From positions 186,001 through 250,000 of the forward strand of contig JAKANO010000003.1 of NCBI GenBank assembly GCA_021812385.1: DNA of 64,000 nt, written 5' to 3'. Shown piece by piece: positions 7,849 through 16,033 of this stretch. The notes beneath the pieces are model-generated. The model searched no databases and had not been told where the DNA came from. It saw nothing but the letters and a program-made list of their open reading frames with translations. The DNA is from Pseudomonadota bacterium (GTDB lineage: Bacteria; Pseudomonadota; Gammaproteobacteria; Burkholderiales; Thiobacteraceae). Position 1 is the stretch's first letter. Each line of letters opens with the position of its first letter. A program made the position numbers and the translations under genes.

Positions 7849-9258
7849 ATGAAAATTTCCTTTTTCGGCGCAGCCCATGAAGTCACGGGTTCTTGCTATC
7901 TGGTCGAAACGGAGCAGGTGCGCTTTCTGGTGGATTGCGGCATGTTCCAAGGCGGCCCCGAAGCGGAGGATAAGAACCGGCAATTTCCGCGCTTCGATCC
8001 CGAGCATATTGATTTTGTATTGCTGACGCATGCGCATATCGATCATTCCGGCTTGCTGCCGCGCCTGACGAATTTAGGCTTTCGCGGGCCGGTGTATTGC
8101 ACGCCGGCCACCGCCGATTTATTGGGCGTGATGCTGCCCGACTCGGGGCACATTCAAGAAAAAGAAGCCGAATGGCAGAACTACGCCAAGCGCAAAAATC
8201 GCGGCCGCGCGACGCGCGAGATCGCGCCCTTGTACACCGTGATCCAGGCCCAGAATTGTTTAAAGCATTTGCGCACTGTCGATTACGCTAGTGAATCCAA
8301 GCCGCATCCCCAAGTGCGTGTGCTGTTTCGCGATGCGGGCCATATTCTCGGTTCCGCGATTTTGGAAGTATGGGTTACGGAAGAAGGTGCGCGCACCAAG
8401 AAGCTGGTGTTCTCCGGTGACTTGGGCATGCCCATGCGGCCGCTCATGAATGACCCCACGCCGATCGAATCCGCCGATTATCTGCTGGTTGAATCCACTT
8501 ACGGCAATCGCTTGCATAAGGGCTTGCAGGAAACGATCGACGAATTGGCGACGGCCGTCAACGACACCCTGCATCATAAAAAAGGCAATGTGATCATTCC
8601 CGCCTTCGCCGTCGGACGCACCCAGGAAATTTTGTATTTGTTGACCAAGCTCATGCACGAGGGGCGCATTCCCAAAAATACCGAGATCATTGTCGATTCG
8701 CCGATGGCGACCGCCGCGACGCAGATTACGCTCAAGTATCGCGAATTGCTGGATGCGGAATCGCAAGCCTTGTTGCGTTGGGAGCGTAGCCAAGACGGCC
8801 CGGCGCACATTCGCTTTACCGAGACGGTCGAAGACTCGATCGCGCTCAATCACATCCGCCATGGCGCTATCATTATTTCCGCGTCCGGCATGTGCAATGC
8901 GGGGCGCGTGAAGCAGCATTTGAAATTCAATTTGCCGCGCGCCGAGTGTACGGTGATCATCGCCGGCTTCCAGGCGCAAGGCACGCTGGGGCGCAAGTTG
9001 GTGGACCGCGCCAAGTCGGTGCGTATTTATCAGGAGTCGATACCGGTGCGTGCGAAAATTTATACGCTGGGTGGGCTTTCCGCGCATGCCGATCAAGCCG
9101 CTTTATTGGCCTGGCTGCAGCATTTCAAAACGCCGCCGCAGCAAACTTTCGTGGTGCATGGCGAGGAAGAAACGGCCTTGGGTTTCGGCGCGCTGATTCA
9201 AAAAAACTTGGGATGGTCGGTGGCCGTGCCAACGGCAGGAACCGTGGTGGACTGTTAG
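7849..9258 (+). CDS. MBL-fold / beta-CASP nuclease (RNA exonuclease-like)
   Basis: A 469-residue protein of the metallo-beta-lactamase superfamily with an inserted beta-CASP domain, similar to Ysh1/CPSF-73-type and RNase J-type nucleases. Metal ligands are visible: THAHIDHSGLLP near residue 56, a later DAGHILGSA, and FSGDLG. The beta-CASP region contains VIIPAFAVGRTQEILYLL and ISASGMCNAGRVKQHL, and the C-terminal RMMBL part has GGLSAHADQAALLAWL and VVHGEEE. The ATG at 7849 gives the family's usual start (MKISFFGAAHEVTGS). It probably processes RNA in the cytoplasm; the true substrate is unknown. Its stop overlaps the convergent kinase gene by 4 bp. Confidence 0.92.
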   Translation: MKISFFGAAHEVTGSCYLVETEQVRFLVDCGMFQGGPEAEDKNRQFPRFDPEHIDFVLLTHAHIDHSGLLPRLTNLGFRGPVYCTPATADLLGVMLPDSGHIQEKEAEWQNYAKRKNRGRATREIAPLYTVIQAQNCLKHLRTVDYASESKPHPQVRVLFRDAGHILGSAILEVWVTEEGARTKKLVFSGDLGMPMRPLMNDPTPIESADYLLVESTYGNRLHKGLQETIDELATAVNDTLHHKKGNVIIPAFAVGRTQEILYLLTKLMHEGRIPKNTEIIVDSPMATAATQITLKYRELLDAESQALLRWERSQDGPAHIRFTETVEDSIALNHIRHGAIIISASGMCNAGRVKQHLKFNLPRAECTVIIAGFQAQGTLGRKLVDRAKSVRIYQESIPVRAKIYTLGGLSAHADQAALLAWLQHFKTPPQQTFVVHGEEETALGFGALIQKNLGWSVAVPTAGTVVDC

Positions 9259-9920
9259 GGCAAGTACAAGCTGAACACCGCGCCGCCGGCGGGATTATTT
9301 TCCAGCATGACTTTGCCGCTGCGCGCCTGATTGCAATGCGCTTGCGCCACGCTGCTGGCGAAAAACAGGCCCAGCCCGCTACCCTGTGCCGATGCGCGTG
9401 GCGCATCCAGCGCCGCTTGCAGTAATGCAGCCGGATAACCCGCGCCATCGTCAGCCACGCGAAACGCCAGGTAATCGCCGCTTTGTTCGGTGCTGAGGGT
9501 GATGCGCGAACGTGCGTGCAGTAGCGCATTGTGTACAGCGTTCATGAGCGCGCTCTCGGTTAAATCCCGGTCAAAAAACCAGAAGGCAGGTGCGGCGGCT
9601 GTTTGCTGCACGCAAATTTCAACGCGCCCGGCGGTTAAGTGATGCGCGGATAACATCAAATCTTCCAAAAAATCGGCGGGCGAGTGCGCGGCGATGCTCG
9701 GCTGCAGGTGTCCGCCATCCAGCTTGTACAGGACCAGCATTTCCGTCAGGCGATCCACCACGCGGCTGCAGGCGAAGCGCGCACTGGCGATTTTTTGTTC
9801 CGTGCCGGGGCATTGCGCTTGGGCGATTTCTTCCAAGGACAGCGTGAGTTGCCCGAGCAGGTTTTTGACTTCATGGATGCTCGAAGCCGCCAGGGCGTTG
9901 AGATCCAGTGGCGCCGACAT
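9255..9920 (-). CDS. sensorless histidine kinase
   Basis: A soluble 221-residue kinase with no membrane segment and no input domain. The H-box is SIHEVKNLLGQL near residue 16, with the predicted phosphorylated histidine. The ATP-binding part has an N-box (AVHNALLHA), G1 box (VADDGAGYP) and G2 box (GSGLGLFFA). Its ATG overlaps the TGA of the response regulator gene by one base, so the pair is translationally coupled and should form one two-component system. Input may come through a partner protein, possibly the TPR part of the regulator. Confidence 0.88.
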   Translation of the reverse strand: MSAPLDLNALAASSIHEVKNLLGQLTLSLEEIAQAQCPGTEQKIASARFACSRVVDRLTEMLVLYKLDGGHLQPSIAAHSPADFLEDLMLSAHHLTAGRVEICVQQTAAAPAFWFFDRDLTESALMNAVHNALLHARSRITLSTEQSGDYLAFRVADDGAGYPAALLQAALDAPRASAQGSGLGLFFASSVAQAHCNQARSGKVMLENNPAGGAVFSLYLP

Positions 9921-11545
9921 CAGGCGGCAACCCCGTATTTTTTGGTGACGTCTTGCGCGAGCTTGTTCACGGACAGCAATTTTGGATGCGCGACGCTGAT
10001 ACCGCGCGCTGCATTGATGTAGCGCAGCGCGGATTCCATATAGCCTTCGTTCCAGCCGCGCTTGTCGATGTGCACCAGCAAGGCTTGGGCGGCATTGAGG
10101 ATGATTTGCAGATTCCCCGGCATTTTTTCCGCGGCTTCGGTCAGCAGTTGCACCGAGCCGTCCAGGTCGCCTTCTTTCGCTTTCATCACGCCTTGGTTGT
10201 TCAGCTGAATAATTTCTTTAACGTTGCCGTCGACGATGGCGTTGCCTTCTTCGCCTTTGCCGACCTCATTGAATAATTGTTTGGCCTTTTGAATCAGTGC
10301 GGCGCTATCGTGATTGTTGCGCACCAGGTTTTCGATCAAGCTTTTCGCTTCATCATCTTTGCCATGGGCGAAGCAAGCCTTGGCCAAGTCCAGCGACAGA
10401 TCTTCCTGGGATTTGAGGCCGTGCGTTTTTTGGATCTCGAGCGCGGATTCCAGCGCCTTGGCCGAGGCGGCCGTATTGCCGGTCTTTTGATGTACCAGGC
10501 TTTCCATGACCGAGGCGGTGAATTCGGCTTCCGGCGAGCCGTTGAATGACTCGCGCACATCGCGCAACGTGCTCAAGGCTTCCGTGTGTTTGCCGCGCTC
10601 CAGTTGCACGCGCGATAAATTCGCATAATCCTCGGCGCTGCGAAAGAACGAGGTTTTGCCGCGCTCGACCACGCTGACAAACGCTTTCTCCGCGGTCTCC
10701 ATGTCGCCATTGCGCATGGCGAGTTGCCCCATATCTTTTTGGCGATGCACGGTTAGAGGCGATGCGGCGACGGCGCGCTCCAACACTTGCTGCGCGCGCT
10801 CGTTTTTCTCTTGCGATTCGCATACTTTGGAAAGCAGGTCGTAGGCCGCCATGTATTCCGGCGCCTCGTCGATCACTTCTTCCAGGAGTTCTTCCGCTTC
10901 GTGGTGGCGATGTTGGTAATGGAACATCGTGGCCAGCCCCATGCGCGCCCAAGGCACGGCGCGCATATTGACCACTTGCTGGTAAATATCTTGCGCCTCA
11001 TCGAATTTGCCCTGGGTGACATAGAGTTCGCCCAATAGGCGCAAAATGTCGATCGAGTATTTGTTGTTATGTTTGGTGAGTTCTTTGCACAGTTGCGTGG
11101 CTTCGGCGAGCTTGCCGTCCTCGAGCAATTTGTAGATCGGCGCGAAGGCCAGCTTTTTCGACATCAGGCGTTCCAAGCGGCTGCGCAGTACTTCGCCCGA
11201 AAAGGGCTTGATCAAATAATCATCCGGCGCCAGTTCGACGGCGGACACGACTTTTTCATATACCCGCTCGGCTGTGACCATGATGAAAATGGTCGACAAA
11301 GAAATGACATTGTTGCGCCGCAATTGCTCCAGCAGCTGTTGGCCATCCGTGCCATCGCCCAAAAAATAGTCGCAAACAATGACATCGAACGGCTTGGCTT
11401 GCAGTCGCCGAATCGCTTCATTGGCGGTGCTGGCCATTTCCACCAGTATCACGCCAAAGGCACTGAGAATGGCGCGCATCGACGAGCGCATACCGGGATG
11501 ATCGTCAATGATCAGCACGCGTTTTTCCGCGAAATTGATTTCCAT
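9920..11545 (-). CDS. response regulator with TPR output region
   Basis: A 541-residue protein. Residues 1-125 form a REC domain: RVLIIDDHPGMRSS with the acidic pair, FDVIVCDYFLGDG with the phospho-acceptor aspartate near 60, and LIKPFSGEVLRSRL with the conserved lysine. The rest has no DNA-binding domain; it is a series of TPR-like helical repeats (for example LLGELYVTQGKFDEAQDIYQQV and NNQGVMKAKEGDLDGSVQLLTEAA), a protein-interaction output. It is the first gene of the pair with the kinase downstream. A terminator for the upstream DUF2189 gene (11565-11592) separates the two units, so the promoter is probably just upstream of 11545. Confidence 0.9.
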   Translation of the reverse strand: MEINFAEKRVLIIDDHPGMRSSMRAILSAFGVILVEMASTANEAIRRLQAKPFDVIVCDYFLGDGTDGQQLLEQLRRNNVISLSTIFIMVTAERVYEKVVSAVELAPDDYLIKPFSGEVLRSRLERLMSKKLAFAPIYKLLEDGKLAEATQLCKELTKHNNKYSIDILRLLGELYVTQGKFDEAQDIYQQVVNMRAVPWARMGLATMFHYQHRHHEAEELLEEVIDEAPEYMAAYDLLSKVCESQEKNERAQQVLERAVAASPLTVHRQKDMGQLAMRNGDMETAEKAFVSVVERGKTSFFRSAEDYANLSRVQLERGKHTEALSTLRDVRESFNGSPEAEFTASVMESLVHQKTGNTAASAKALESALEIQKTHGLKSQEDLSLDLAKACFAHGKDDEAKSLIENLVRNNHDSAALIQKAKQLFNEVGKGEEGNAIVDGNVKEIIQLNNQGVMKAKEGDLDGSVQLLTEAAEKMPGNLQIILNAAQALLVHIDKRGWNEGYMESALRYINAARGISVAHPKLLSVNKLAQDVTKKYGVAA

Positions 11546-11564
11546 GGTCGCTAGGTAAAGTTTC

Positions 11565-11592
11565 CAAAAAACAAGGGGTGAGGCTCACCCCT
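11565..11592 (-). terminator. rho-independent terminator after the DUF2189 gene
   Basis: Read leftward, AGGGGTGAG/CTCACCCCT forms a stem of up to 9 bp immediately followed by TTGTTTTTT. It lies 66 bp after the stop codon of the gene at 11658-12461 and before the response regulator start. Confidence 0.75.
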
Positions 11593-11657
11593 GACATGGA
11601 TACTTTATCGGCGCGAATACCCTGAATTTTAGGGGTGTACTGAAGTACGGCTAAAGA

Positions 11658-12461
11658 TTACTCGGCTTCTCCCGGGGCATTTCTGGGCCAGGCCGAGGCG
11701 TCGATGGTTTCGCGGTAGCCATGCCAGGTGGCGTGTCCAATCAAGGGCAGCATGACGATAAAGCTGAGAAAGGCCGTGGCAAAACCAAGGATCACCGTCA
11801 ATCCGATCAAGCTGATCCATACCAACATGGCGCCCTTGTTGGTTAAAACGGCATTCACGCTGCTCACCACGGCCGTGATCGAGTCTGCTTTGCGATCCAT
11901 GATCATGGGCAGGGAAAAGGCACTGATGGCGAACACGATCGAGGCAAAAATTAATCCGACCACGCTGCCAATGCCGATGAAAGGGACGAGTTCTTGCCAA
12001 GTGGGATTGGCATCGACTGGGACGAAGATATGCACCATGGCGGCCGCCCTGGCCCACACCAAGAGCACGATCAGTAACACCAAGCCCAATACCATCAGTC
12101 CGCGCACATGGTGCCAGCCTTCCTGGATGCAATAGCCCATGAACGGCTTCAGCCCCGCCTCCAGTTGCCGGCTGATGGAATACAGGCCGACGGCCAAGAT
12201 CGGGCCAACGAATACAAAGCCGGTGGCCAAGCCAAAGTACAGGGCAAACGTGCCGTAACGCCAGGTGAGCAATCCGATGAGTGCGCTGATAAGCGTCAGC
12301 ACAAAGCCATAGGTCAGGCTTAGGCGCGGCGCGCGTTGCATGTCCGCCCAGCCCAAGCGCAGCCAACGCAACGGTGCAGTCGTTTGCAGTGTGCGGCACG
12401 GTGCGGGAAAGGGCATTTCTGCGGGGGTCTCGGATGGGTCCGAAAGCGGCTGCATCGACAT
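11658..12461 (-). CDS. DUF2189 integral membrane protein
   Basis: A 267-residue protein with a cytoplasmic N-terminus containing PLRWLRLGWADMQRAP, then about six hydrophobic helices (LSLTYGFVLTLISALIGLL, ALYFGLATGFVFVGPILAVGLY, GLMVLGLVLLIVLLVWA, FIGIGSVVGLIFASIVFAISAF, ISLIGLTVILGFATAFLSFIVMLPLI) and a GHATWHGYRETI end. This matches the DUF2189 family of inner-membrane proteins, whose function is not established. The ATG at 12461 follows GAGGAG at 6 nt. It is divergent from the MlaF-like ATPase across a 230-bp gap. Confidence 0.85.
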   Translation of the reverse strand: MSMQPLSDPSETPAEMPFPAPCRTLQTTAPLRWLRLGWADMQRAPRLSLTYGFVLTLISALIGLLTWRYGTFALYFGLATGFVFVGPILAVGLYSISRQLEAGLKPFMGYCIQEGWHHVRGLMVLGLVLLIVLLVWARAAAMVHIFVPVDANPTWQELVPFIGIGSVVGLIFASIVFAISAFSLPMIMDRKADSITAVVSSVNAVLTNKGAMLVWISLIGLTVILGFATAFLSFIVMLPLIGHATWHGYRETIDASAWPRNAPGEAE

Positions 12462-12537
12462 GTGTTTCTCCTCTGGTGTTTGGATGGTCTTGATCGTGCG
12501 CTTGAAGCCGATGCGGCCGGTGGCGCCGATAAATTTA

Positions 12538-12566
12538 TTGTTGTAATGCCGGGTTCATTTTATACC
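12538..12566 (+). promoter_or_regulatory. possible sigma-70 promoter for the MlaF-like gene
   Basis: TTGTTG (12538-12543) and TATACC (12561-12566) are separated by 17 bp, about 125 bp upstream of the preferred start codon. Both boxes are only partial matches. Confidence 0.3.
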
Positions 12567-12691
12567 CGCGAACAGCCGAATGGGCGTTAAGTGCATGGGG
12601 TTATTGGGGCATGCGCGGCCGCGCCTTGACGCCGGCCCTAGGTTTGCGCAAGCTAGCGCCTTTGCGCCAGAGCGCTACCGGGGAGTTTGCA

Positions 12692-13510
12692 TTGTCCGCA
12701 GCAGAGAATTTAGTTGAGATCAAAGACCTGCATTTTTCCTATAACCATAATCAGGTACTGAAGGGCATTAACCTCGCCATCCCGCGCGGCAAAGTCGTCG
12801 CAATTTTAGGCGCGAGCGGTTGCGGCAAAACGACCTTGCTGCGGCATATCGGCGGCCAACTGACGCCCGCTTCCGGGCAGGTCAAGGTGGCAGGTCAAGT
12901 CGTGCACGAATTGAACGACGATGCCTTGTACGCGCTGCGGCGCCAAATGGGCATGATGTTTCAGGCCGGCGGACTGTTCAGCGATTTGTCGGTGTTTGAA
13001 AATTTGGCGTTCCCGATGCGCGAACATACGCAATTAAGCGAAAGCATGATCCGCGACCTGGTGCTGATGAAATTGCACGCGGTGGGCTTGCGCGGCGTGC
13101 ACGACTTCCGCACCGATGATCTGTCCGGCGGCATGGCGCGCCGCGTGGCGTTGGCGCGCGCGATTGCACTGGATCCGATGCTGGTAATGTACGACGAGCC
13201 GTTTGCCGGCTTAGACCCGATTTCGCTGAGCGTCATCGCCAATTTGATTCGGCGCCTGAACGATGCGCTGGGCATCACCTCGATCGTGGTCACCTACGAC
13301 ATGGCCGAGTCGTTCAAAGTCGTCGACTACGTGTATTTTATTTCGGAAGGCGTGGTGGTTGCTTCGGGCACGCCGGCGGAGATGCTGGCTTCGCAACACC
13401 CGTTCGTCAAACAATTCGTCAACGGCGAATTCGACGGCCCGGTCAGCTTTCACTATCCGGCCAAAACACTGGCGCAGGATTTGGCGCTCAATGCAGCGCA
13501 AGCCGGCTAG
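12692..13510 (+). CDS. mlaF: MlaF-like ABC transporter ATPase
   Basis: MlaF energises the MCE-type Mla system that moves phospholipids between the two membranes. The family fit is to MlaF/Ttg2A: NLVEIKDLHFSYNHNQVLKGINLAIPRG, Walker A GASGCGKTT, Q-loop MMFQAGGLFSDLSVFENL, signature LSGGMARRVALARA and Walker B LVMYDEPFAGLD. The TTG start at 12692 has GGGGAG 6 nt upstream and gives 272 residues, the family length; the ATG at 12611 would add 27 atypical residues. Two things are odd. The switch (H-loop) histidine is replaced by tyrosine (VVTYDMAES, codon TAC). And no mlaE, D, C or B gene follows, so its membrane partner must be encoded elsewhere. Confidence 0.85.
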   Translation: MSAAENLVEIKDLHFSYNHNQVLKGINLAIPRGKVVAILGASGCGKTTLLRHIGGQLTPASGQVKVAGQVVHELNDDALYALRRQMGMMFQAGGLFSDLSVFENLAFPMREHTQLSESMIRDLVLMKLHAVGLRGVHDFRTDDLSGGMARRVALARAIALDPMLVMYDEPFAGLDPISLSVIANLIRRLNDALGITSIVVTYDMAESFKVVDYVYFISEGVVVASGTPAEMLASQHPFVKQFVNGEFDGPVSFHYPAKTLAQDLALNAAQAG

Positions 13511-13522
13511 CTGCCGTACTGC

Positions 13523-13888
13523 CTACATGACGCTGCCAAAACTGTAGTCGACGGCAATAGACGGCATTTTCAGGCCGGCCAAGCGGCAACCTTGCGCAAC
13601 CGGCCCGCCCGGAAATATCTGATAGAGAAATTTTATCCCGCCTTGACCATGAAAGTGCTCATCCAGCGCATCGTGCAAGGCGCGGCCATGAATGCCTTGG
13701 TCCGCATTGCGTGCGAAATACTCTTGTAGGGCGCGAATGGTTTCCCAATGCAGAGTGCTGAGCGTTAAGCCTTCCTGTTCAGCGCGCAGCTTCGCGTCTT
13801 CTGGAGCCCAATCGAGCGGTGCATAGGGGAAATCCGCGGGTGGCGTGCTTGCATTGCCGCGTAGGGTTTGCAGGTCTGATTCGAGCAT
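13523..13888 (-). CDS. TusE/DsrC-family protein lacking the terminal cysteine
   Basis: A 121-residue member of the DsrC/TusE/DsvC family, small sulfur-carrier proteins. Family features are LDWAPEDAKLRAEQEG, LTLSTLHWETIRALQEYF and the C-terminal FLYQIFPGGPVAQGCRLAGL. In DsrC and TusE the penultimate cysteine of a flexible C-terminal arm carries sulfur; here the arm reads KMPSIAVDYSFGSVM and has no cysteine. Only the upstream cysteine (QGCR) remains. Such variants cannot work as normal persulfide carriers and may act in regulation or in another thiol role. The ATG at 13888 follows GAGGAG at 7 nt. It lies between mlaF (convergent) and mshN, 77 bp from the latter. Confidence 0.85.
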   Translation of the reverse strand: MLESDLQTLRGNASTPPADFPYAPLDWAPEDAKLRAEQEGLTLSTLHWETIRALQEYFARNADQGIHGRALHDALDEHFHGQGGIKFLYQIFPGGPVAQGCRLAGLKMPSIAVDYSFGSVM

Positions 13889-13965
13889 GATGTTCTCCTC
13901 GAAGTGATCGATATAACTTCAAGTTAGAACCATTCGGCGCAAGTTTCAAGCTGAGAACTTATTTG

Positions 13966-15078
13966 TTAATGCGCTTGCCGAACCTGTTGCAAGCGCTGCT
14001 CGACAAAAGCTTGCAGATCCGGCGCCAAGCTATTGCTGGCGCGCGCACGGTTGTAGGCCTGTTCGGCATCTGCATAACGTTTTTCAGCTTGCAAGGAAAT
14101 GCCCAAACCCATTAGCCAGTTGGCGTGCTGGGGTTGAATTTTAAGCGCGGCTTGGAATTGATTGACCGCTTCAGCATGGCGCCCGGCACGCTGTAGTAAT
14201 GCGGCATACATGCCATGGTAGTCGGCATTGCCATGGGCTTGTGGCGCGTATTTTTCCAAGGTGGCCAAGGCCGCCACGGCATCCCCGCGCTCTAGCTGAA
14301 CACTCGCGAGTGCCGTTGCCAGCGGGGCGATAGCGAGATTGAGGCGCAAGCCTTCTTGCAACACTTGCTCGGCTTGCGGATAGCGTCTCGCCTTGAGCAA
14401 AATACTCAGCAAGGCTTGGCGCGCGGCGAGATTTTTAGGGTCTAGCCGCAACGCATCCTCAAGCGCCGTTTGCGCTTCCTGTGCGCGGTTCTGCGCGATT
14501 AGCGACAAGGCTTCGCGATAGCGGAAATCGGCTTGTTGTTCTTGGGAGACGCGTTTCATGCCCGTTGCTGCGCTGTCTGTGCCGGGGCTGGTTTTTGTCG
14601 CGGGTTCGGCTTTGACGCCCTGCGCCGTTGGCTCTTCCCTCGCGGACAATATAAATTTTTGCGCGGGCTTGATCGGGGGGCTGGGGGGTGATGCCATCGG
14701 CCGCGCATCGCGGCTCGGTATTGGTATGGGCGCTGTGTCGATGGGTTGCGCATTTTCCACCGCAATGGCGGCTGCATCGTGTTCCAAGCTCGTGGCGGGT
14801 TTTAATTGCAAGGGCTGCGGCGGGGTGGCGATCAAGCGGGGTGGCGGCGAGGCAGACACAGCCGCTGGAATCGTGTTGCGCGCAGTCAGCGTTGCACGCC
14901 AAATAAAGAATCCCAGTAGCAGGATCGAAGCCACGCCGAGCGCACCCCACAACCAAGGGCGATAGGTCGCTCTGGGCAAGCGCGCGGGAACCGCGCGCAC
15001 CATGCCGGGCAGACCCTGTTGCACCGTGCTGTCGCGGCGTTCATCCAGCTCCAGCAACATGCGGTTGATGACGCTCAT
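13966..15078 (-). CDS. mshN: MSHA biogenesis protein MshN (TPR protein)
   Basis: A 370-residue protein. It starts MSVINRMLLELDERR, as MshN-type proteins do, has one membrane helix at about residues 45-65 (WLWGALGVASILLLGFFIW), a Pro/Ala-rich linker of about 100 residues, then TPR repeats to the end (FRYREALSLIAQNRAQEAQTALEDALRLDP and four more). It is thought to help assemble the mannose-sensitive haemagglutinin type pilus at the inner membrane. The ATG at 15078 overlaps the mshM stop by 4 bp, which is why I prefer it to the longer frame beginning at 15144. It is the last gene of the msh cluster here. Confidence 0.85.
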   Translation of the reverse strand: MSVINRMLLELDERRDSTVQQGLPGMVRAVPARLPRATYRPWLWGALGVASILLLGFFIWRATLTARNTIPAAVSASPPPRLIATPPQPLQLKPATSLEHDAAAIAVENAQPIDTAPIPIPSRDARPMASPPSPPIKPAQKFILSAREEPTAQGVKAEPATKTSPGTDSAATGMKRVSQEQQADFRYREALSLIAQNRAQEAQTALEDALRLDPKNLAARQALLSILLKARRYPQAEQVLQEGLRLNLAIAPLATALASVQLERGDAVAALATLEKYAPQAHGNADYHGMYAALLQRAGRHAEAVNQFQAALKIQPQHANWLMGLGISLQAEKRYADAEQAYNRARASNSLAPDLQAFVEQRLQQVRQAH

Positions 15079-15971
15079 CGCAGCAACACCCAAGCCGTTA
15101 CGGCGAGTCCGATGGCGAGTAAACCGAGCGCAAGCCACCGCCACGGCCGATGGCTTTTAATGATGGCTGCCGGGGTGTCGGAGGCGGCAGTACGGATATG
15201 TTTTTCTTCGACTTGCTGCTTGCCTTGGCCAAACACCAGCAGCATGGCTTTATGGCACAAGATATTGATAATTCGCGGGGTGCCGCCGCTGGATTGATAC
15301 AGGGCGGTGAGCGCGCTTGGGGAGAATAATGCGCCGCCCGAATGCCCGGCTACGGTCAGACGATGGGAGACGTAGTAATCCAATTCCGCGCGCGTTAACG
15401 GCGCCAGGGCATAATGAAACGCGATGCGTTGCTTGAGTTGGCGTAGCGCGGGGAGATTCAGCTTCTCATCCAGTTCGGGTTGACCGAACAAAACCACTTG
15501 CAGCAGCTTGCGTTTTTCCGTTTCCAGGTTGGAGAGCAAGCGCAAGGCTTCCAGCGTCTCGATGGGCATGGCTTGCGCTTCGTCCAAGGTGATCACGACG
15601 CGCTTGCCATCGCGTGCAAATTCAAGCAAGGCCAAGGTCAACGCTTTCAGCATCAAGTGCTGGTCGAGATCGCGCCGGACTTTGAGGTTTAATTCGTCCG
15701 CCAGCGCCGCCAGCAAGGTGTTGGGCTCCAAGTAGGGATTGGGAATGTAAGCCGAAACGTAGCGATCGCCGAGGCTGGCGAGAAATTTGCGGCATAGCAA
15801 GGTTTTTCCGGTGCCTACCTCGCCGGTGATTTTGATGAAGCCTTCGCCATTTTTGACGGCGATGAGTAAGGTGTTGAGCGCTTCTTGGAATGCGCCTGAA
15901 GCGAAGGAAAAGGCTGTGTCAGGCGTGATCGAGAAAGGGGTCTCGCGCAGTCCAAAATGTTTTCTATACAT
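15075..15971 (-). CDS. mshM: MSHA biogenesis ATPase MshM (ExeA-like)
   Basis: A 298-residue AAA-type ATPase of the ExeA/MshM family. It begins MYRKHFGLRETPFSITPD, with Walker A GEVGTGKT near residue 50, Walker B VVITLDEAQAM, and a sensor region GTPRIINILCHKAMLL. A single C-terminal membrane helix (WLALGLLAIGLAVTAWVLL) anchors it in the inner membrane. ExeA relatives remodel peptidoglycan attachment so that secretin complexes can be inserted, consistent with the secretin mshL upstream. A perfect TATAAT on the minus strand at 16004-15999 in the 62-bp gap after mshL could be an internal -10 box. Confidence 0.9.
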   Translation of the reverse strand: MYRKHFGLRETPFSITPDTAFSFASGAFQEALNTLLIAVKNGEGFIKITGEVGTGKTLLCRKFLASLGDRYVSAYIPNPYLEPNTLLAALADELNLKVRRDLDQHLMLKALTLALLEFARDGKRVVITLDEAQAMPIETLEALRLLSNLETEKRKLLQVVLFGQPELDEKLNLPALRQLKQRIAFHYALAPLTRAELDYYVSHRLTVAGHSGGALFSPSALTALYQSSGGTPRIINILCHKAMLLVFGQGKQQVEEKHIRTAASDTPAAIIKSHRPWRWLALGLLAIGLAVTAWVLLR

Positions 15972-16033
15972 AGTACCTGCCGCAATGCGTTGCGGAGAAT
16001 TATACCGGCTTTAGGCCATTGAAAAAGCCGCGT

